DNA from: Streptomyces sp. 71268
GTDB taxonomy: Bacteria; Actinomycetota; Actinomycetes; Streptomycetales; Streptomycetaceae
Direction of reading: 5' to 3'
Assembly (NCBI RefSeq): GCF_029392895.1
Contig: NZ_CP114200.1
Span: 2,697,001 to 2,761,000 of the forward strand
Length of the DNA: 64,000 bases
The notes beneath the pieces are model-generated. The model was not told where the DNA came from, made no database searches, and saw nothing but the letters and a program-made list of their open reading frames with translations. Positions 24,790 to 32,835 of this stretch are shown piece by piece. The position numbers were made by a program, and so were the translations under genes. The stretch's first letter is position 1; every line of letters starts with the position of its first letter.

Positions 24790-25797
24790 ATGCGCCGCTA
24801 CGGAAAGCACACCGACGAGGACGACGTACGCGTACGTCCGGGCCGCCGGGGCAGCCGCCCCCGCTCCAGCATCCGGCCCAAGCACGAGGACGCCGCGCCG
24901 GGCTTCGTCCTGACCGTGGACCGGGGCCGGATCACCTGCCTGGTCGACGGCCGCACCATCCACGCCATGAAGGCCCGCGAACTCGGCCGCAAGGGCGTCG
25001 TGGTCGGCGACCAGGTGGCCGTGGTCGGCGACCTGTCCGGCGCCAAGGACACCCTGGCCCGCATCGTGCGGGTCGAGCCGCGCAGCTCCGTGCTGCGCAG
25101 GACGGCCGACGACGACGATCCGTACGAGCGCGTGGTGGCCGCCAACGCCGACCAGCTCGCCATCGTGACCGCCCTGGCCGACCCCGAGCCCCGGCCCCGG
25201 CTCATCGACCGCTGCCTGGTGGCCGCCTTCGACGCGGGCCTGGAACCGCTGCTCGTGCTCACCAAGTCGGACCTGGCGCCGGCCGAGACGCTGCTGGCCA
25301 CCTACGAGTTGCTCGACGTGCCGCACGTGGTGACCAACCGCGACGAACTGGCCGACGGGGCCGCCGCCGACCGGGTCAGGGAGCACCTCACGGGGCGGGT
25401 CACCGCCTTCGTCGGGCACTCCGGGGTCGGCAAGACGACGCTGGTCAACGCGCTGGTCCCGGAGCGCAAGCGAGCGGTGGGACACGTCAACGCGGTGACC
25501 GGGCGGGGGCGGCACACCACCACCTCCGCGCTCGCGCTGCCGCTGCCGACCGGCAGCGGCTGGGTGATCGACACCCCGGGCGTGCGCTCCTTCGGGCTGC
25601 ACCACGTGGACCCGTCCCGCGTCATCCACGCCTTCCCTGACCTTGAGGCCGGTACGACGAACTGCCCGCGCGCGTGCAGCCACGACGAGCCGGACTGCGC
25701 GCTGGACGCCTGGGTCGCGGACGACCACGCCGACCCGGACCGGCTCTACTCGCTGCGCCGGCTGCTCGCCACCCGCGAGCGGCGCGAGGGCGACTGA
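24790..25797 (+). CDS. rsgA: Ribosome small-subunit-dependent GTPase A
   Basis: Circularly permuted GTPase that checks late 30S ribosome assembly (335 aa). An N-terminal OB-like domain (GFVLTVDRGRITCLVDGR, then GVVVGDQVAVVGDL) is followed by G-motifs in permuted order. TKSD (G4) comes before GHSGVGKTTLVNAL (G1) and IDTPGVRSFGL (G3). The zinc domain TNCPRACSHDEPDCAL supplies the Cys/His ligands. Start ATG 24790 lies 10 nt after aroA, whose end supplies GAGAGGCTGAGG. The family length is normal. A basic leader (RPGRRGSRPRSSIRPK) precedes the OB fold. Confidence 0.95.
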   Translation: MRRYGKHTDEDDVRVRPGRRGSRPRSSIRPKHEDAAPGFVLTVDRGRITCLVDGRTIHAMKARELGRKGVVVGDQVAVVGDLSGAKDTLARIVRVEPRSSVLRRTADDDDPYERVVAANADQLAIVTALADPEPRPRLIDRCLVAAFDAGLEPLLVLTKSDLAPAETLLATYELLDVPHVVTNRDELADGAAADRVREHLTGRVTAFVGHSGVGKTTLVNALVPERKRAVGHVNAVTGRGRHTTTSALALPLPTGSGWVIDTPGVRSFGLHHVDPSRVIHAFPDLEAGTTNCPRACSHDEPDCALDAWVADDHADPDRLYSLRRLLATRERREGD

Positions 25798-25959
25798 GCG
25801 GGCGAAGGGGCCACGGCCGGCGGGTGCCGACCGGGTGAGCCAGGCCGGCGAGGACCGAGAGCACGCGCATAGCGCCCGGGAACACGGGGGCGACGTTTGC
25901 CCGTTGATCTCCGAGGTAGATGCATAATCGCACGCAGGCCGAACACAGGAGGCAATCTG

Positions 25960-26283
25960 ATGGCGTGGCTGCTCGTCGTGGTCGCCGGTCTCCTGGAGAC
26001 GGGCTTCGCCGTCTGTCTCAAGCTCTCCCACGGCTTCACCCGGCTGTGGCCGACGATCGCCTTCTGCGTCTTCGCGCTCGGCAGCTTCGGGCTGCTCACG
26101 CTCGCGCTGAAGAAGCTGGACGTGGGTCCGGCGTACGCGGTGTGGACCGGGATCGGGGCGGCGGGCACCGCCATCTACGGCATGGTCTTCCTGGGCGACC
26201 TGGTCTCCACCCTCAAGATCGTGTCGATCTCGCTGGTCATCGTGGGCGTCATCGGCCTCCAGCTCTCCGGCTCGGCGCACTGA
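25960..26283 (+). CDS. Small multidrug resistance (SMR) family efflux protein, SugE/Gdx-like
   Basis: A 107-aa four-helix membrane protein. ATG 25960 is preceded by AGGAGGCAATCTG, an ideal ribosome site. The essential membrane Glu is in AGLLETGFAVCLKLSHGF (Glu14), and WTGIGAAGTAIYGMVFLGD is the signature of the family's third helix. SugE-type (guanidinium exporter) proteins are closer than EmrE in the first helix (LETGFAVxLK), but subtype is inferred. No guanidine riboswitch could be recognised upstream. A TetR regulator lies immediately downstream in convergent orientation. Confidence 0.88.
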   Translation: MAWLLVVVAGLLETGFAVCLKLSHGFTRLWPTIAFCVFALGSFGLLTLALKKLDVGPAYAVWTGIGAAGTAIYGMVFLGDLVSTLKIVSISLVIVGVIGLQLSGSAH

Positions 26284-26401
26284 GCCCCGGCGCACCGAGG
26301 CCCGCCGGGGGCGCGCCATCCGCACCACGCGAGCCCGGCGCACACGTCCCGCACGGCAAGCGCCCCTCGCTCCGCCCCGGGGCCTCCCGCACGAGCGCGG
26401 G

Positions 26402-27283
26402 TCAGTGCCGGGCGGGTCCGGCCTGTTGGCCTGCCGCCCAGCGCGGCGCCAACACCCGTCGGACCAGCGCCGCCGCCTCGTCGGGCGCGCCCGGGACGCT
26501 GACGTACGAGACGGCCAGCCGCGCTGCGGCCTCGCACGCCCAGGCCAACTCGGCCGTCGCCAGGGCCGGCCGGTCGGCGCAGATGGCCGCCAGACAACGG
26601 TCGCTGACCTGGCGCATCAGCTCACTGGGGCTCGGCAACGCCTCACCGGGCCCCGGCGCGTCGGCCCACGCGCCACCCCCCGACCACGCGCCCTCGCCGC
26701 CCCATCCGCCACCCGGTACCTCCCGCCTCGCCAGCCCCCGGTAGCCCGACAGGCCCGACTGCCCTGACAGGTTCGACTGCCCCGGCAGGCCCGACTGCCC
26801 CGACAGACCCGACGGGCGCGACCGCCCCCGCTGGCCCGGTTGACCCAGCGGGCCCTGCGGTGCCGGCTCGCCCGACTGCTCCACCGGGGCAGCGCCGAAC
26901 GGGTGTCGTTGGCCGGGCAGCGCGCGGGGCCCGAAGGCCGCGGCCGGCAGCCGGTCGTTCCAGCAGCCGGTCAGCGCCGCGCGCACCAGCGCGTTGCCCC
27001 GGGCCACCCGTACGGTCCACGCGGCGGCCGCGGCCAGCCGGTCGGCGGGGCCGCGCGCGTCGTCGCCGGGCGCCAACGCCTGTTCCACGCCGCGCAGGTA
27101 CGACTCGGTCTCGCGCCGTACCAGGGCTCTGGCCAGGCCGTCCTTGTTGCCGAACTCGTTGTAGAGGGTCTGCCGGGACACCCCGGCCGCGGCGGCCACG
27201 TCCACCATGCGCACCGCGCCCCACGGCCGGCGACCCACGGCGCGGAACGCCGCGCTCAGTAAGGCTTCACGCGCTGTAGGCAC
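26402..27283 (-). CDS. TetR-family regulator with an internal hexapeptide-repeat insertion
   Basis: A 293-aa regulator. The HTH occupies residues 1-50 (MVDVAAAAGVSRQTLYNEFG). The ligand domain begins normally to about residue 115 and resumes near 215 (LMRQVSDRCLAAICADRPAL). In between is a 90-residue low-complexity insert with GLSGQS-type hexapeptides, encoded by 18-bp tandem repeats. GTG 27283 has GGGAGG in front. A -35/-10 pair with an overlapping palindrome lies 47-75 bp upstream, suggesting autoregulation. By position it may regulate the SMR pump, though that gene is convergent and its promoter lies 1.3 kb away. Confidence 0.85.
   Translation of the reverse strand: MPTAREALLSAAFRAVGRRPWGAVRMVDVAAAAGVSRQTLYNEFGNKDGLARALVRRETESYLRGVEQALAPGDDARGPADRLAAAAAWTVRVARGNALVRAALTGCWNDRLPAAAFGPRALPGQRHPFGAAPVEQSGEPAPQGPLGQPGQRGRSRPSGLSGQSGLPGQSNLSGQSGLSGYRGLARREVPGGGWGGEGAWSGGGAWADAPGPGEALPSPSELMRQVSDRCLAAICADRPALATAELAWACEAAARLAVSYVSVPGAPDEAAALVRRVLAPRWAAGQQAGPARH
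26741..26810. repeat. 18-bp tandem repeat inside the TetR gene
   Basis: Three and a half units of about 18 bp (26757-26774, 26775-26792 and 26793-26810, with a partial copy before) encode GQSGLS/GQSNLS-type hexapeptides on the minus strand. Confidence 0.85.
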
Positions 27284-27329
27284 CCTTGCCTCCCAGGCTC
27301 GGACAGCTCATCCGGCTGCCGTGCGGCAC

Positions 27330-27358
27330 AGAATTGACGCACCGACAGGCACTGTCAA
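27330..27358 (-). promoter_or_regulatory. tetR promoter with embedded palindromic operator
   Basis: Minus strand: TTGACA (-35, 27353-27358), a 17-bp spacer and AATTCT (-10, 27330-27335). The spacer and -35 contain GACAG-GCA-CTGTC (27344-27356), flanked by TTGAC/GTCAA half-sites (27334-27358). This is a plausible TetR operator. Confidence 0.6.
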
Positions 27359-27409
27359 TAGCCCTCGCGAGCGCCGAATCGTCCCGCTTCGCCAAGGTAG
27401 TGTGCGAGC

Positions 27410-28201
27410 ATGCCCGACTACCACGATGATCTGCGGCTCGCACAGGTGCTGGCGGACGCGGCCGACTCCGCGACCATGGAGCGGTTCAAGGCTCTGGACC
27501 TCAAGGTCGAGACTAAACCCGACATGACGCCCGTCAGCGAGGCCGACAAGGCCGCCGAGGAGCTGATCCGCTCCTCGCTCCAGCGCGCTCGGCCCCGGGA
27601 CGCGGTGCTCGGCGAGGAGTTCGGCAGCGAGGGCTCGGGCCCGCGGCGCTGGGTCATCGACCCCATCGACGGCACGAAGAACTACGTGCGCGGGGTGCCG
27701 GTGTGGGCCACCCTGATCGCCCTGATGGAGCGCGGCGAGGGCGGCGACCGACCGGTGGTCGGCATGGTGTCGGCCCCCGCGCTCGGCCGTCGCTGGTGGG
27801 CGGCCGAGGGGCTCGGCGCGTACACCGGCCGCAACCTCTCGTCGGCCTCCCGGATCTCGGTGTCGAAGGTCGGCACGCTCTCCGACGCCTCGTTCGGGTA
27901 CGCGTCACTCGGCGGCTGGGAGGAGCGCGGCAAGCTGAACGGCTTCCTCGACCTGACCCGCGCCTGCTGGCGCACCCGCGGCTACGGCGACTTCTGGCCG
28001 TACATGATGGTGGCCGAGGGCTCGATCGACCTGTGCGCCGAGCCGGAGTTGTCCCTGTGGGACATGGCCGCCAACGCGGTCATCGTGCAGGAGGCGGGCG
28101 GCCGGTTCACCGGCCTCGACGGCAGGCCCGGCCCGCACAGCGGGGACGCCGCCGCCTCCAACGGCCTGCTCCACGACGAACTCCTCAACCACCTCCAGTA
28201 G
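27410..28201 (+). CDS. hisN: Histidinol-phosphatase, inositol-monophosphatase type
   Basis: Magnesium-dependent phosphatase (263 aa) for the histidinol-phosphate step of histidine synthesis in actinobacteria. The metal sites are intact: [16 protein letters not shown] (Glu), [15 protein letters not shown] (motif A with DPIDGT) and the C-terminal [20 protein letters not shown] (motif B, WD). ATG 27410 has no Shine-Dalgarno sequence. TAGTGT (27398-27403) sits six bases upstream of the start, fitting a -10 element of a leaderless mRNA. The hisN assignment follows the Streptomyces orthologue; a plain inositol phosphatase is the alternative. Confidence 0.88.
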   Translation: MPDYHDDLRLAQVLADAADSATMERFKALDLKVETKPDMTPVSEADKAAEELIRSSLQRARPRDAVLGEEFGSEGSGPRRWVIDPIDGTKNYVRGVPVWATLIALMERGEGGDRPVVGMVSAPALGRRWWAAEGLGAYTGRNLSSASRISVSKVGTLSDASFGYASLGGWEERGKLNGFLDLTRACWRTRGYGDFWPYMMVAEGSIDLCAEPELSLWDMAANAVIVQEAGGRFTGLDGRPGPHSGDAAASNGLLHDELLNHLQ

Positions 28202-28395
28202 CCCCCGCGCGCCACGCGCTTCTCGCGGGCGCCGCACGCGCGCCCGCCCGGGCGCTCCATGTGCTCCGGCTCGATCCCTTGTCGCACCCGCCGCCTCATG
28301 TGAACATGAGAATCCGCCCGCTTGTGCGCTTGTGAACCTGTTCTCGTCGCACCCTCCCGTGCCCTCGGCCGAGCGGGCCCCAAGGAGGTGGCTCC

Positions 28396-28803
28396 ATGCC
28401 CACGCTCGTCCGCGACGCCATGACCACGGTGGTCCTCACCATCGGCCCCGCCCACACCCTCCGTCAGGCCGCCCAGTTGATGGCGGCCCGCCGCGTCGGC
28501 GCCGCCGTCGTGCTCGACACCGACACCAGCGGGCTCGGCATCCTCACCGAGCGGGACATCCTCGTCTCGGTCGGCGCCGGCCAGGACCCCGACCACGAGA
28601 GAGCCCACGCCCACACCACGACCGACGTGGTCTTCGCCGCCCCCGGCTGGACCCTGACCGAGGCCGCGCAGGCCATGACGCGCGGCGGCTTCCGTCATCT
28701 GATCGTGCTCGACGAGCGCGAACCGGTCGGGCTCGTCTCCGTCCGCGACATCATCCGCTGTTGGTCCCGCGCCGAGGAGGCCACCGGCGCACTCGCCGGC
28801 TGA
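28396..28803 (+). CDS. Tandem CBS-domain protein
   Basis: A 135-aa stand-alone CBS pair (Bateman module). CBS1 covers residues 5-60 (VRDAMTTVVLTIGPAHTLRQ, then LGILTERDILVSVGAG). CBS2 covers 70-125 (FAAPGWTLTEAAQAMTRGGF, then PVGLVSVRDIIRCW). Such modules bind adenosyl nucleotides and regulate partners. No fused effector domain is present, so the partner is unknown. ATG 28396 follows AAGGAGGTGGCTCC, a strong ribosome site. Confidence 0.87.
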   Translation: MPTLVRDAMTTVVLTIGPAHTLRQAAQLMAARRVGAAVVLDTDTSGLGILTERDILVSVGAGQDPDHERAHAHTTTDVVFAAPGWTLTEAAQAMTRGGFRHLIVLDEREPVGLVSVRDIIRCWSRAEEATGALAG

Positions 28804-28904
28804 CCCCGCGCGCCACGCGCCCCGCGAGCCGCGCCGCCCGGCCACCGACGCGCCGCCGCCCGGTCCACGCCCAGGGGCACGGCCGGGGGGTCGCGGAGGT
28901 CCGG

Positions 28905-28955
28905 GCACGCGAGGAGGCTGGACGCGCGAAGAGGTCCGGGTACGCGAAGAGGCCG
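28905..28955. repeat. Degenerate 17-18-bp direct repeats downstream of the CBS gene
   Basis: Three imperfect copies of a unit like GAGGTCCGGGYACGCGAA run head to tail. The last merges with the terminator hairpin. Confidence 0.6.
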
Positions 28956-28981
28956 GAGCCCCGTGGCGTTCGGCCTCTTCG
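28945..28981 (+). terminator. Terminator after the CBS gene
   Basis: An 11-bp perfect stem (CGAAGAGGCCG at 28945-28955, complement at 28971-28981) with a 15-nt loop, followed by GTTGTTACGG. Confidence 0.65.
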
Positions 28982-29022
28982 GTTGTTACGGCAAGCGACT
29001 GTTCAGTCGCCCGCGCGGGGGA

Positions 29023-29049
29023 CCACCGCCCACGGGGGTGGGGCGGTGG
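29023..29049 (-). terminator. Terminator after catalase
   Basis: CCACCGCCC (29023-29031) pairs with GGGCGGTGG (29041-29049), 19 nt after the catalase stop on the minus strand. Confidence 0.55.
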
Positions 29050-29067
29050 GCCCGCCACGCGGACGGC

Positions 29068-30543
29068 TCAGCCGCGGAGGGCCTGGACCGCGGCCTCCAG
29101 CCGCTTGCCGTAGTCCGCGTCCGCCTTGCGGAAGTTGGCGATGGCGCGCTCGATGATGTCCTCGCGCGTCACCCCGGAGATGGCGCCCGCCAGGTTGGCG
29201 ATCAGGCGCTCCTTCTCGTCCTCGCTCATCAGCCGGTAGAGGTTGCCGGCCTGCACGAAGTCGTTGTCCTCGGCGTGCGAGGGCGTGGCCTCCTCGCCCG
29301 TGAGGCCGCTGACCGCGATCGGCTGCCACAGCGGGACGCTGGTCTGGGTCGGCCCGCCGAAGCTGTTGGGCTCGTAGTTCTTCGAACCGCCGTGCCGCCC
29401 GTCGTAGGCGAGGCCGTCACGGCTGTACGTGCGCGCCTCGGTGGCGTGCGGCCGGTTGACCGGCAGGTTGTCGGCGTTGATGCCCACCCGGTAGCGGTGC
29501 GCGTCGCCGTAGCCGAACAGGCGGCCCTGGAGCATCTTGTCCGGGGACGGGCCGATACCGGGCACGAAGTGCGCCGGCGAGAAGATCGACTGCTCGACCT
29601 CGGCGAAGATGTTCTGCGGGTTGCGGTTGAGCTCCAGCTTGCCGAACTCGACCAGCGGGTAGTCCGCGTGCGGCCAGACCTTGGTCAGGTCGAACGGGTT
29701 GAAGCGGTAGGTCGCCGCGTCGGCCGCGGGCATGATCTGCACGTACACGGTCCAGCTCGGGAACTCGCCGCGCTCGATGGCCTCCCGCAGGTCCCGCTGG
29801 TGGCTGTCGGGGTCCTTCCCGGCGAGCACCGCGGCCTCCTCGGCCGTCAGGTTCTTGATGCCCTGGTCGGTCTTGAAGTGGTACTTGACCCAGAAGACCT
29901 CGCCCGCCTCGTTGTTCCACTGGAAGGTGTGCGAGCCGAAGCCGTCCATGTGGCGGTACGAGGCCGGGATGCCACGGTCACCGAAGAGCCACGTCACCTG
30001 GTGCGTGGACTCGGGCGACAGGCCCCAGAAGTCGAAGACGTTGTCCGCCTCCTGCGAGCCGGTGTACGGGTCGCGCTTCTGGGTGTGGATGAAGTCGGGG
30101 AACTTGATGGCGTCCCGGATGAAGAACACCGGAGTGTTGTTGCCGACGAGGTCGTAGTTGCCCTCTTCGGTGTAGAACTTCAGCGCGAAGCCGCGCGGGT
30201 CGCGGACCGCGTCAGGCGCGCCCAGGTTGCCGGCCACGGTGGAGAAACGCAGGAAGGTCTCGGTCTGCTTGCCGACCTCGGAGAGGAACTTCGCGCGGGT
30301 GTACCGGGTCACGTCCGCGGTCACCGTGAAGGTGCCGTACGCGCCGGCTCCTCGGGCGTGCACCACACGCTCCGGAATGCGCTCCCGGTTGAAGTGCGCC
30401 AGCTTCTCCAACAGCAACTGGTCCTGCACCAACACCGGGCCGCCGACGCCCGCGGTCTCGCTGTTCTGGTTGTCGGCGACCGGCGCGCCGGCCTCCGTGG
30501 TCAGCGGCCCCGCCGACTGAGCCGTCTCGCCCTGAACCGTCAC
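29068..30543 (-). CDS. katA: Monofunctional haem catalase
   Basis: Decomposes hydrogen peroxide (491 aa, small-subunit clade). GTG 30543 is preceded by AGGAGGCGCAC. Catalytic residues are visible: distal His in [14 protein letters not shown] (near residue 63), Asn in [19 protein letters not shown], and the proximal haem Tyr in the segment [15 protein letters not shown]. The N-terminal 35 residues are poorly conserved. It is divergent from a Fur-family regulator across 157 bp containing two inverted repeats, the same organisation as catA-catR in Streptomyces. Peroxide induction through that regulator is inferred. Confidence 0.95.
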   Translation of the reverse strand: MTVQGETAQSAGPLTTEAGAPVADNQNSETAGVGGPVLVQDQLLLEKLAHFNRERIPERVVHARGAGAYGTFTVTADVTRYTRAKFLSEVGKQTETFLRFSTVAGNLGAPDAVRDPRGFALKFYTEEGNYDLVGNNTPVFFIRDAIKFPDFIHTQKRDPYTGSQEADNVFDFWGLSPESTHQVTWLFGDRGIPASYRHMDGFGSHTFQWNNEAGEVFWVKYHFKTDQGIKNLTAEEAAVLAGKDPDSHQRDLREAIERGEFPSWTVYVQIMPAADAATYRFNPFDLTKVWPHADYPLVEFGKLELNRNPQNIFAEVEQSIFSPAHFVPGIGPSPDKMLQGRLFGYGDAHRYRVGINADNLPVNRPHATEARTYSRDGLAYDGRHGGSKNYEPNSFGGPTQTSVPLWQPIAVSGLTGEEATPSHAEDNDFVQAGNLYRLMSEDEKERLIANLAGAISGVTREDIIERAIANFRKADADYGKRLEAAVQALRG

Positions 30544-30599
30544 GTGCGCCTCCTGCGTATTCGTCCTGTCCCTTGGCCTGAGCCGTAACCGATCCTACA

Positions 30600-30645
30600 T
30601 TGGACTTTGTCTAAGTCAAGAAGCGATGGAGAGACGTACAAAGTC
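30600..30645. promoter_or_regulatory. Fur/CatR-type operator region between catalase and its regulator
   Basis: TTGGACTT-TGTC-TAAGTCAA (30600-30619) is an imperfect palindrome. Its GACTTTGT (30603-30610) recurs inverted as ACAAAGTC (30638-30645). The arrangement suits binding by a dimeric metalloregulator controlling both divergent promoters. Confidence 0.65.
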
Positions 30646-30700
30646 TGTTCATGGACGCACACTGCTACCCTGGTTCCTATCTGACTGATAGGTGAATGGC

Positions 30701-31117
30701 ATGAGTGACCTGCTAGAACGACTCCGGGGGCGCGGCTGGCGACTCACCGCCCAGCGACGCGTCGTGGCCGAGGTGCTCGACGGGGACCATGTGCACTACA
30801 CCGCCGACGAGGTGCACGCCCGCGCATCGGAGCGCCTGCCCGAGATCTCCCGGGCGACCGTTTACAACACCCTCGGCGAGCTGGTGTCGCTCGGCGAGAT
30901 CCTGGAGGTGAGCACGGACGGCCGCGCCAAGCGGTACGACCCCAACGCCCACCACGACCACCACCACCTGGTGTGCGGCCGCTGCGGCACCATCCGCGAC
31001 GTACACCCCGCCGGCAATCCGCTCAGCGACCTCCCGGTGGTGGAGCGCTTCGGCTTCACCGTCACCGGCGTGGAGGTCACCTACCGCGGCACCTGCCCCT
31101 CCTGCACGGACACCTGA
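30701..31117 (+). CDS. catR: Fur-family peroxide/metal-responsive regulator (CatR-like)
   Basis: DNA-binding repressor of 138 aa. The winged HTH is at residues 5-75 (RLTAQRRVVAEVLDGDHVHY, then ISRATVYNTLGELVSLGEI). The metal-binding dimerisation domain has HHDHHHLVCGRCGTIRDVHP and the C-terminal CPSC, giving a structural zinc site CxxC...CxxC. ATG 30701 is used, with AGGTGA 8 nt upstream; GTG 30692 is less likely. It is divergent from katA. Orthology to S. coelicolor CatR is inferred from synteny and domain; FurA/FurS would be a near alternative. Confidence 0.87.
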   Translation: MSDLLERLRGRGWRLTAQRRVVAEVLDGDHVHYTADEVHARASERLPEISRATVYNTLGELVSLGEILEVSTDGRAKRYDPNAHHDHHHLVCGRCGTIRDVHPAGNPLSDLPVVERFGFTVTGVEVTYRGTCPSCTDT

Positions 31118-31178
31118 CCCGGCCGTCCGCCGGCCGCGTGCGCCGCGCCGGCCACGCCCGCCGCGCACGGCCGCGGCC

Positions 31179-32222
31179 TCACAGCGGCTCGCTGTAGAAC
31201 TGACGGGCCCAGCGGCGGAACCTGGTGATCGGCCCGTCCCCCTCCACCAGCCGGGGGCGCTCCAGATGGGCGATGTGCTTCCAGACGGGTACGTCCTTGT
31301 CGGCCTCAAGGCCGGAGGCGTACGTCACGGCCCTGGGCAGCAGCGCGGCCACCGCGCGTGCCGCCCCGGTGCGGCTGGGCCGGGTGTGCCGCACGGCGGC
31401 CGTCAGGCACATCCGCACGTGCCGCGGGTCCACCGGGGTGACGCAGAACCAGATGCGCAGCCGGAAGCCGTACTTCTCCGCCTCGCCGTACATGACCCCG
31501 AGGCCCTGCACGACCGTGCGGACCGACGGGCCGAAGGAGTACATACCGTTGCGCTGCCCGGCGGCCCGCCCGAGCCGGTAGGCCGTCTCCATCCGCGCCC
31601 CCTCGAACCGCGGCGGGTCGCTGATGTCGACAACGAGTCGGTGCAACGCGGCGAAGTGCCCGAAGTCGATGGCGTTCTCCATGAAGTCCTGCGGGTGCAC
31701 GGCCAGGGTGCGGACACGCCGGTGCGGCCTCGGGAAGTCGGCCGCCGGCGGCACCTCGACCTCCCAGCTCGGCGGCAGCCCCTGGGCGTGCCGCCAGACG
31801 AAGACCAGTCCGTCGATCTCCCGGTGGTCAAGGCGGCCCAACCGCGCCCTGGGCGGCGCGGTGCCGTACCCGGTCCGGACGCAGGCGCCCTCCGGATCGA
31901 ACTGGAAGCGGTGGAAGGGGCAGACCAGGTTCTCCCCGCGCACCGTCCCGCCGTGCCCCAGGTGCGCCCCGAGGTGCGGACAGTACGGACGTACGGCGCG
32001 CAGCCGCCCGCTGGCCGTGCGGTACAGCACCACGTCCTCGTCCGCCAGCCGCCGGTTGACCACCTTGCCCGGCCTCACCTCGTCGCTGGCCGCCATGAGG
32101 AACCAGCCGTCCGGATAGGGCGGGAGTGACACATGGGGCGAGGTGGCTGGCGCGGCGGCGACGCCAGGGGGTCCGTGGGGCGCGTCCGGCGGGGTCGACG
32201 GGCCCGGTCCGAGGTCCTGCAT
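31179..32222 (-). CDS. Rieske [2Fe-2S] aromatic-ring/steroid oxygenase-like protein
   Basis: A 347-aa protein with a Rieske domain at about residues 38-140: CPHLGAHLGHGG and, about 18 residues after it, CPFHRFQFD supply the Cys/His ligands. A catalytic domain follows with DFMENAIDFGHFAALH, the mononuclear-iron region (Asp, two His), as in KshA and choline monooxygenase-type oxygenases. ATG 32222 is preceded by AAAGGTGCGCC. The first 25 residues are Pro/Gly-rich. The substrate is not predictable. It is convergent with the Fur-family gene. A 23-bp perfect hairpin lies 69 nt upstream of the start. Confidence 0.85.
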   Translation of the reverse strand: MQDLGPGPSTPPDAPHGPPGVAAAPATSPHVSLPPYPDGWFLMAASDEVRPGKVVNRRLADEDVVLYRTASGRLRAVRPYCPHLGAHLGHGGTVRGENLVCPFHRFQFDPEGACVRTGYGTAPPRARLGRLDHREIDGLVFVWRHAQGLPPSWEVEVPPAADFPRPHRRVRTLAVHPQDFMENAIDFGHFAALHRLVVDISDPPRFEGARMETAYRLGRAAGQRNGMYSFGPSVRTVVQGLGVMYGEAEKYGFRLRIWFCVTPVDPRHVRMCLTAAVRHTRPSRTGAARAVAALLPRAVTYASGLEADKDVPVWKHIAHLERPRLVEGDGPITRFRRWARQFYSEPL

Positions 32223-32564
32223 GGCGCACCTTTCGTGGGTGTCGTCGCCCGGGCGCCGTGGGTGCGGTGCGAGTGCGGTGGCGACGCGACCCGCGAGGCT
32301 GGGCGCGCGGGCAACGAGTGCCCGCGCGCCCAGCCTCGCGGCGGCCGGCTCCGGCAGAACGATTCGCCCGCGTCGCGTCACCGGAAGACGTGAACACTGG
32401 GCCGGGAGGTTTGCGCCCGACCACGCCGCCAAGGGGTCGAGAGGCCCAAGGCCAGGGGGCGCCCCACCCGCGCCCACGGGGCGCACACGGGCCCTCCCCA
32501 CGGCTCCGCGCCAGAGAACAGCGGAACGACGGTCAGCGAAACGACCGGGCAGCGAAACGACGAA
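32223..32564. other. Region between the tRNA terminator and the Rieske gene
   Basis: 342 bp with no gene. It contains the 23-bp hairpin at 32291-32341 and must hold the Rieske gene promoter. Confidence 0.55.
32291..32341. terminator. Very long perfect hairpin upstream of the Rieske gene
   Basis: A 23-bp uninterrupted stem (32291-32313 with 32319-32341) and the loop ACGAG. It is the longest perfect stem I found in the window. No U-tract follows on either strand. Confidence 0.55.
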
Positions 32565-32593
32565 GGCCCGAATCCCTGATCGGGATTCGGGCC
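32565..32593 (-). terminator. Terminator after initiator tRNA copy 1
   Basis: A 12-bp perfect stem (GGCCCGAATCCC at 32565-32576, complement at 32582-32593), loop TGATC, followed on the minus strand by TTCGTCGTTTCG. Confidence 0.8.
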
Positions 32594-32605
32594 TCGTCTC
32601 GCGAG

Positions 32606-32679
32606 TAGCGGGGACAGGATTTGAACCTGCGACCTCTGGGTTATGAGCCCAGCGAGCTACCGAGCTGCTCCACCCCGCG
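32606..32679 (-). tRNA. tRNA-fMet (CAU), copy 1
   Basis: A 74-nt cloverleaf on the minus strand: acceptor CGCGGGG/CCCCGC, D-arm AGCTCGGTAGCT, anticodon stem-loop CTGGG-CTCATAA-CCCAG and T-arm GCAGGTTCAAATCCTGT. The unpaired first base (C1 opposite U72) and three consecutive G:C pairs at the anticodon stem base mark it as initiator. CCA is not encoded. Confidence 0.97.
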
Positions 32680-32835
32680 TCGTTGTGTACTTACTGTAAC
32701 CCCACCCCGACGACCAGGGCAAATCGCGGTCCCGCCGCCCCTCGCCGCCCCGCCTTCCCACCGCCCACGCACCTCGGCCCGGCCCGACGCGCGGCGGGGC
32801 TCGGCGCCCACCGGCGGCGCGCGCGGACCGCGTGC

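Noticed and set aside
25800..25959. Possible guanidine riboswitch upstream of the SMR gene
   Set aside because: CCGGCGAGG and a GGGC-GACGTTT-GCCC hairpin superficially recall ykkC-class elements, but the conserved ACGR loops or the full ykkC-III core could not be assembled.
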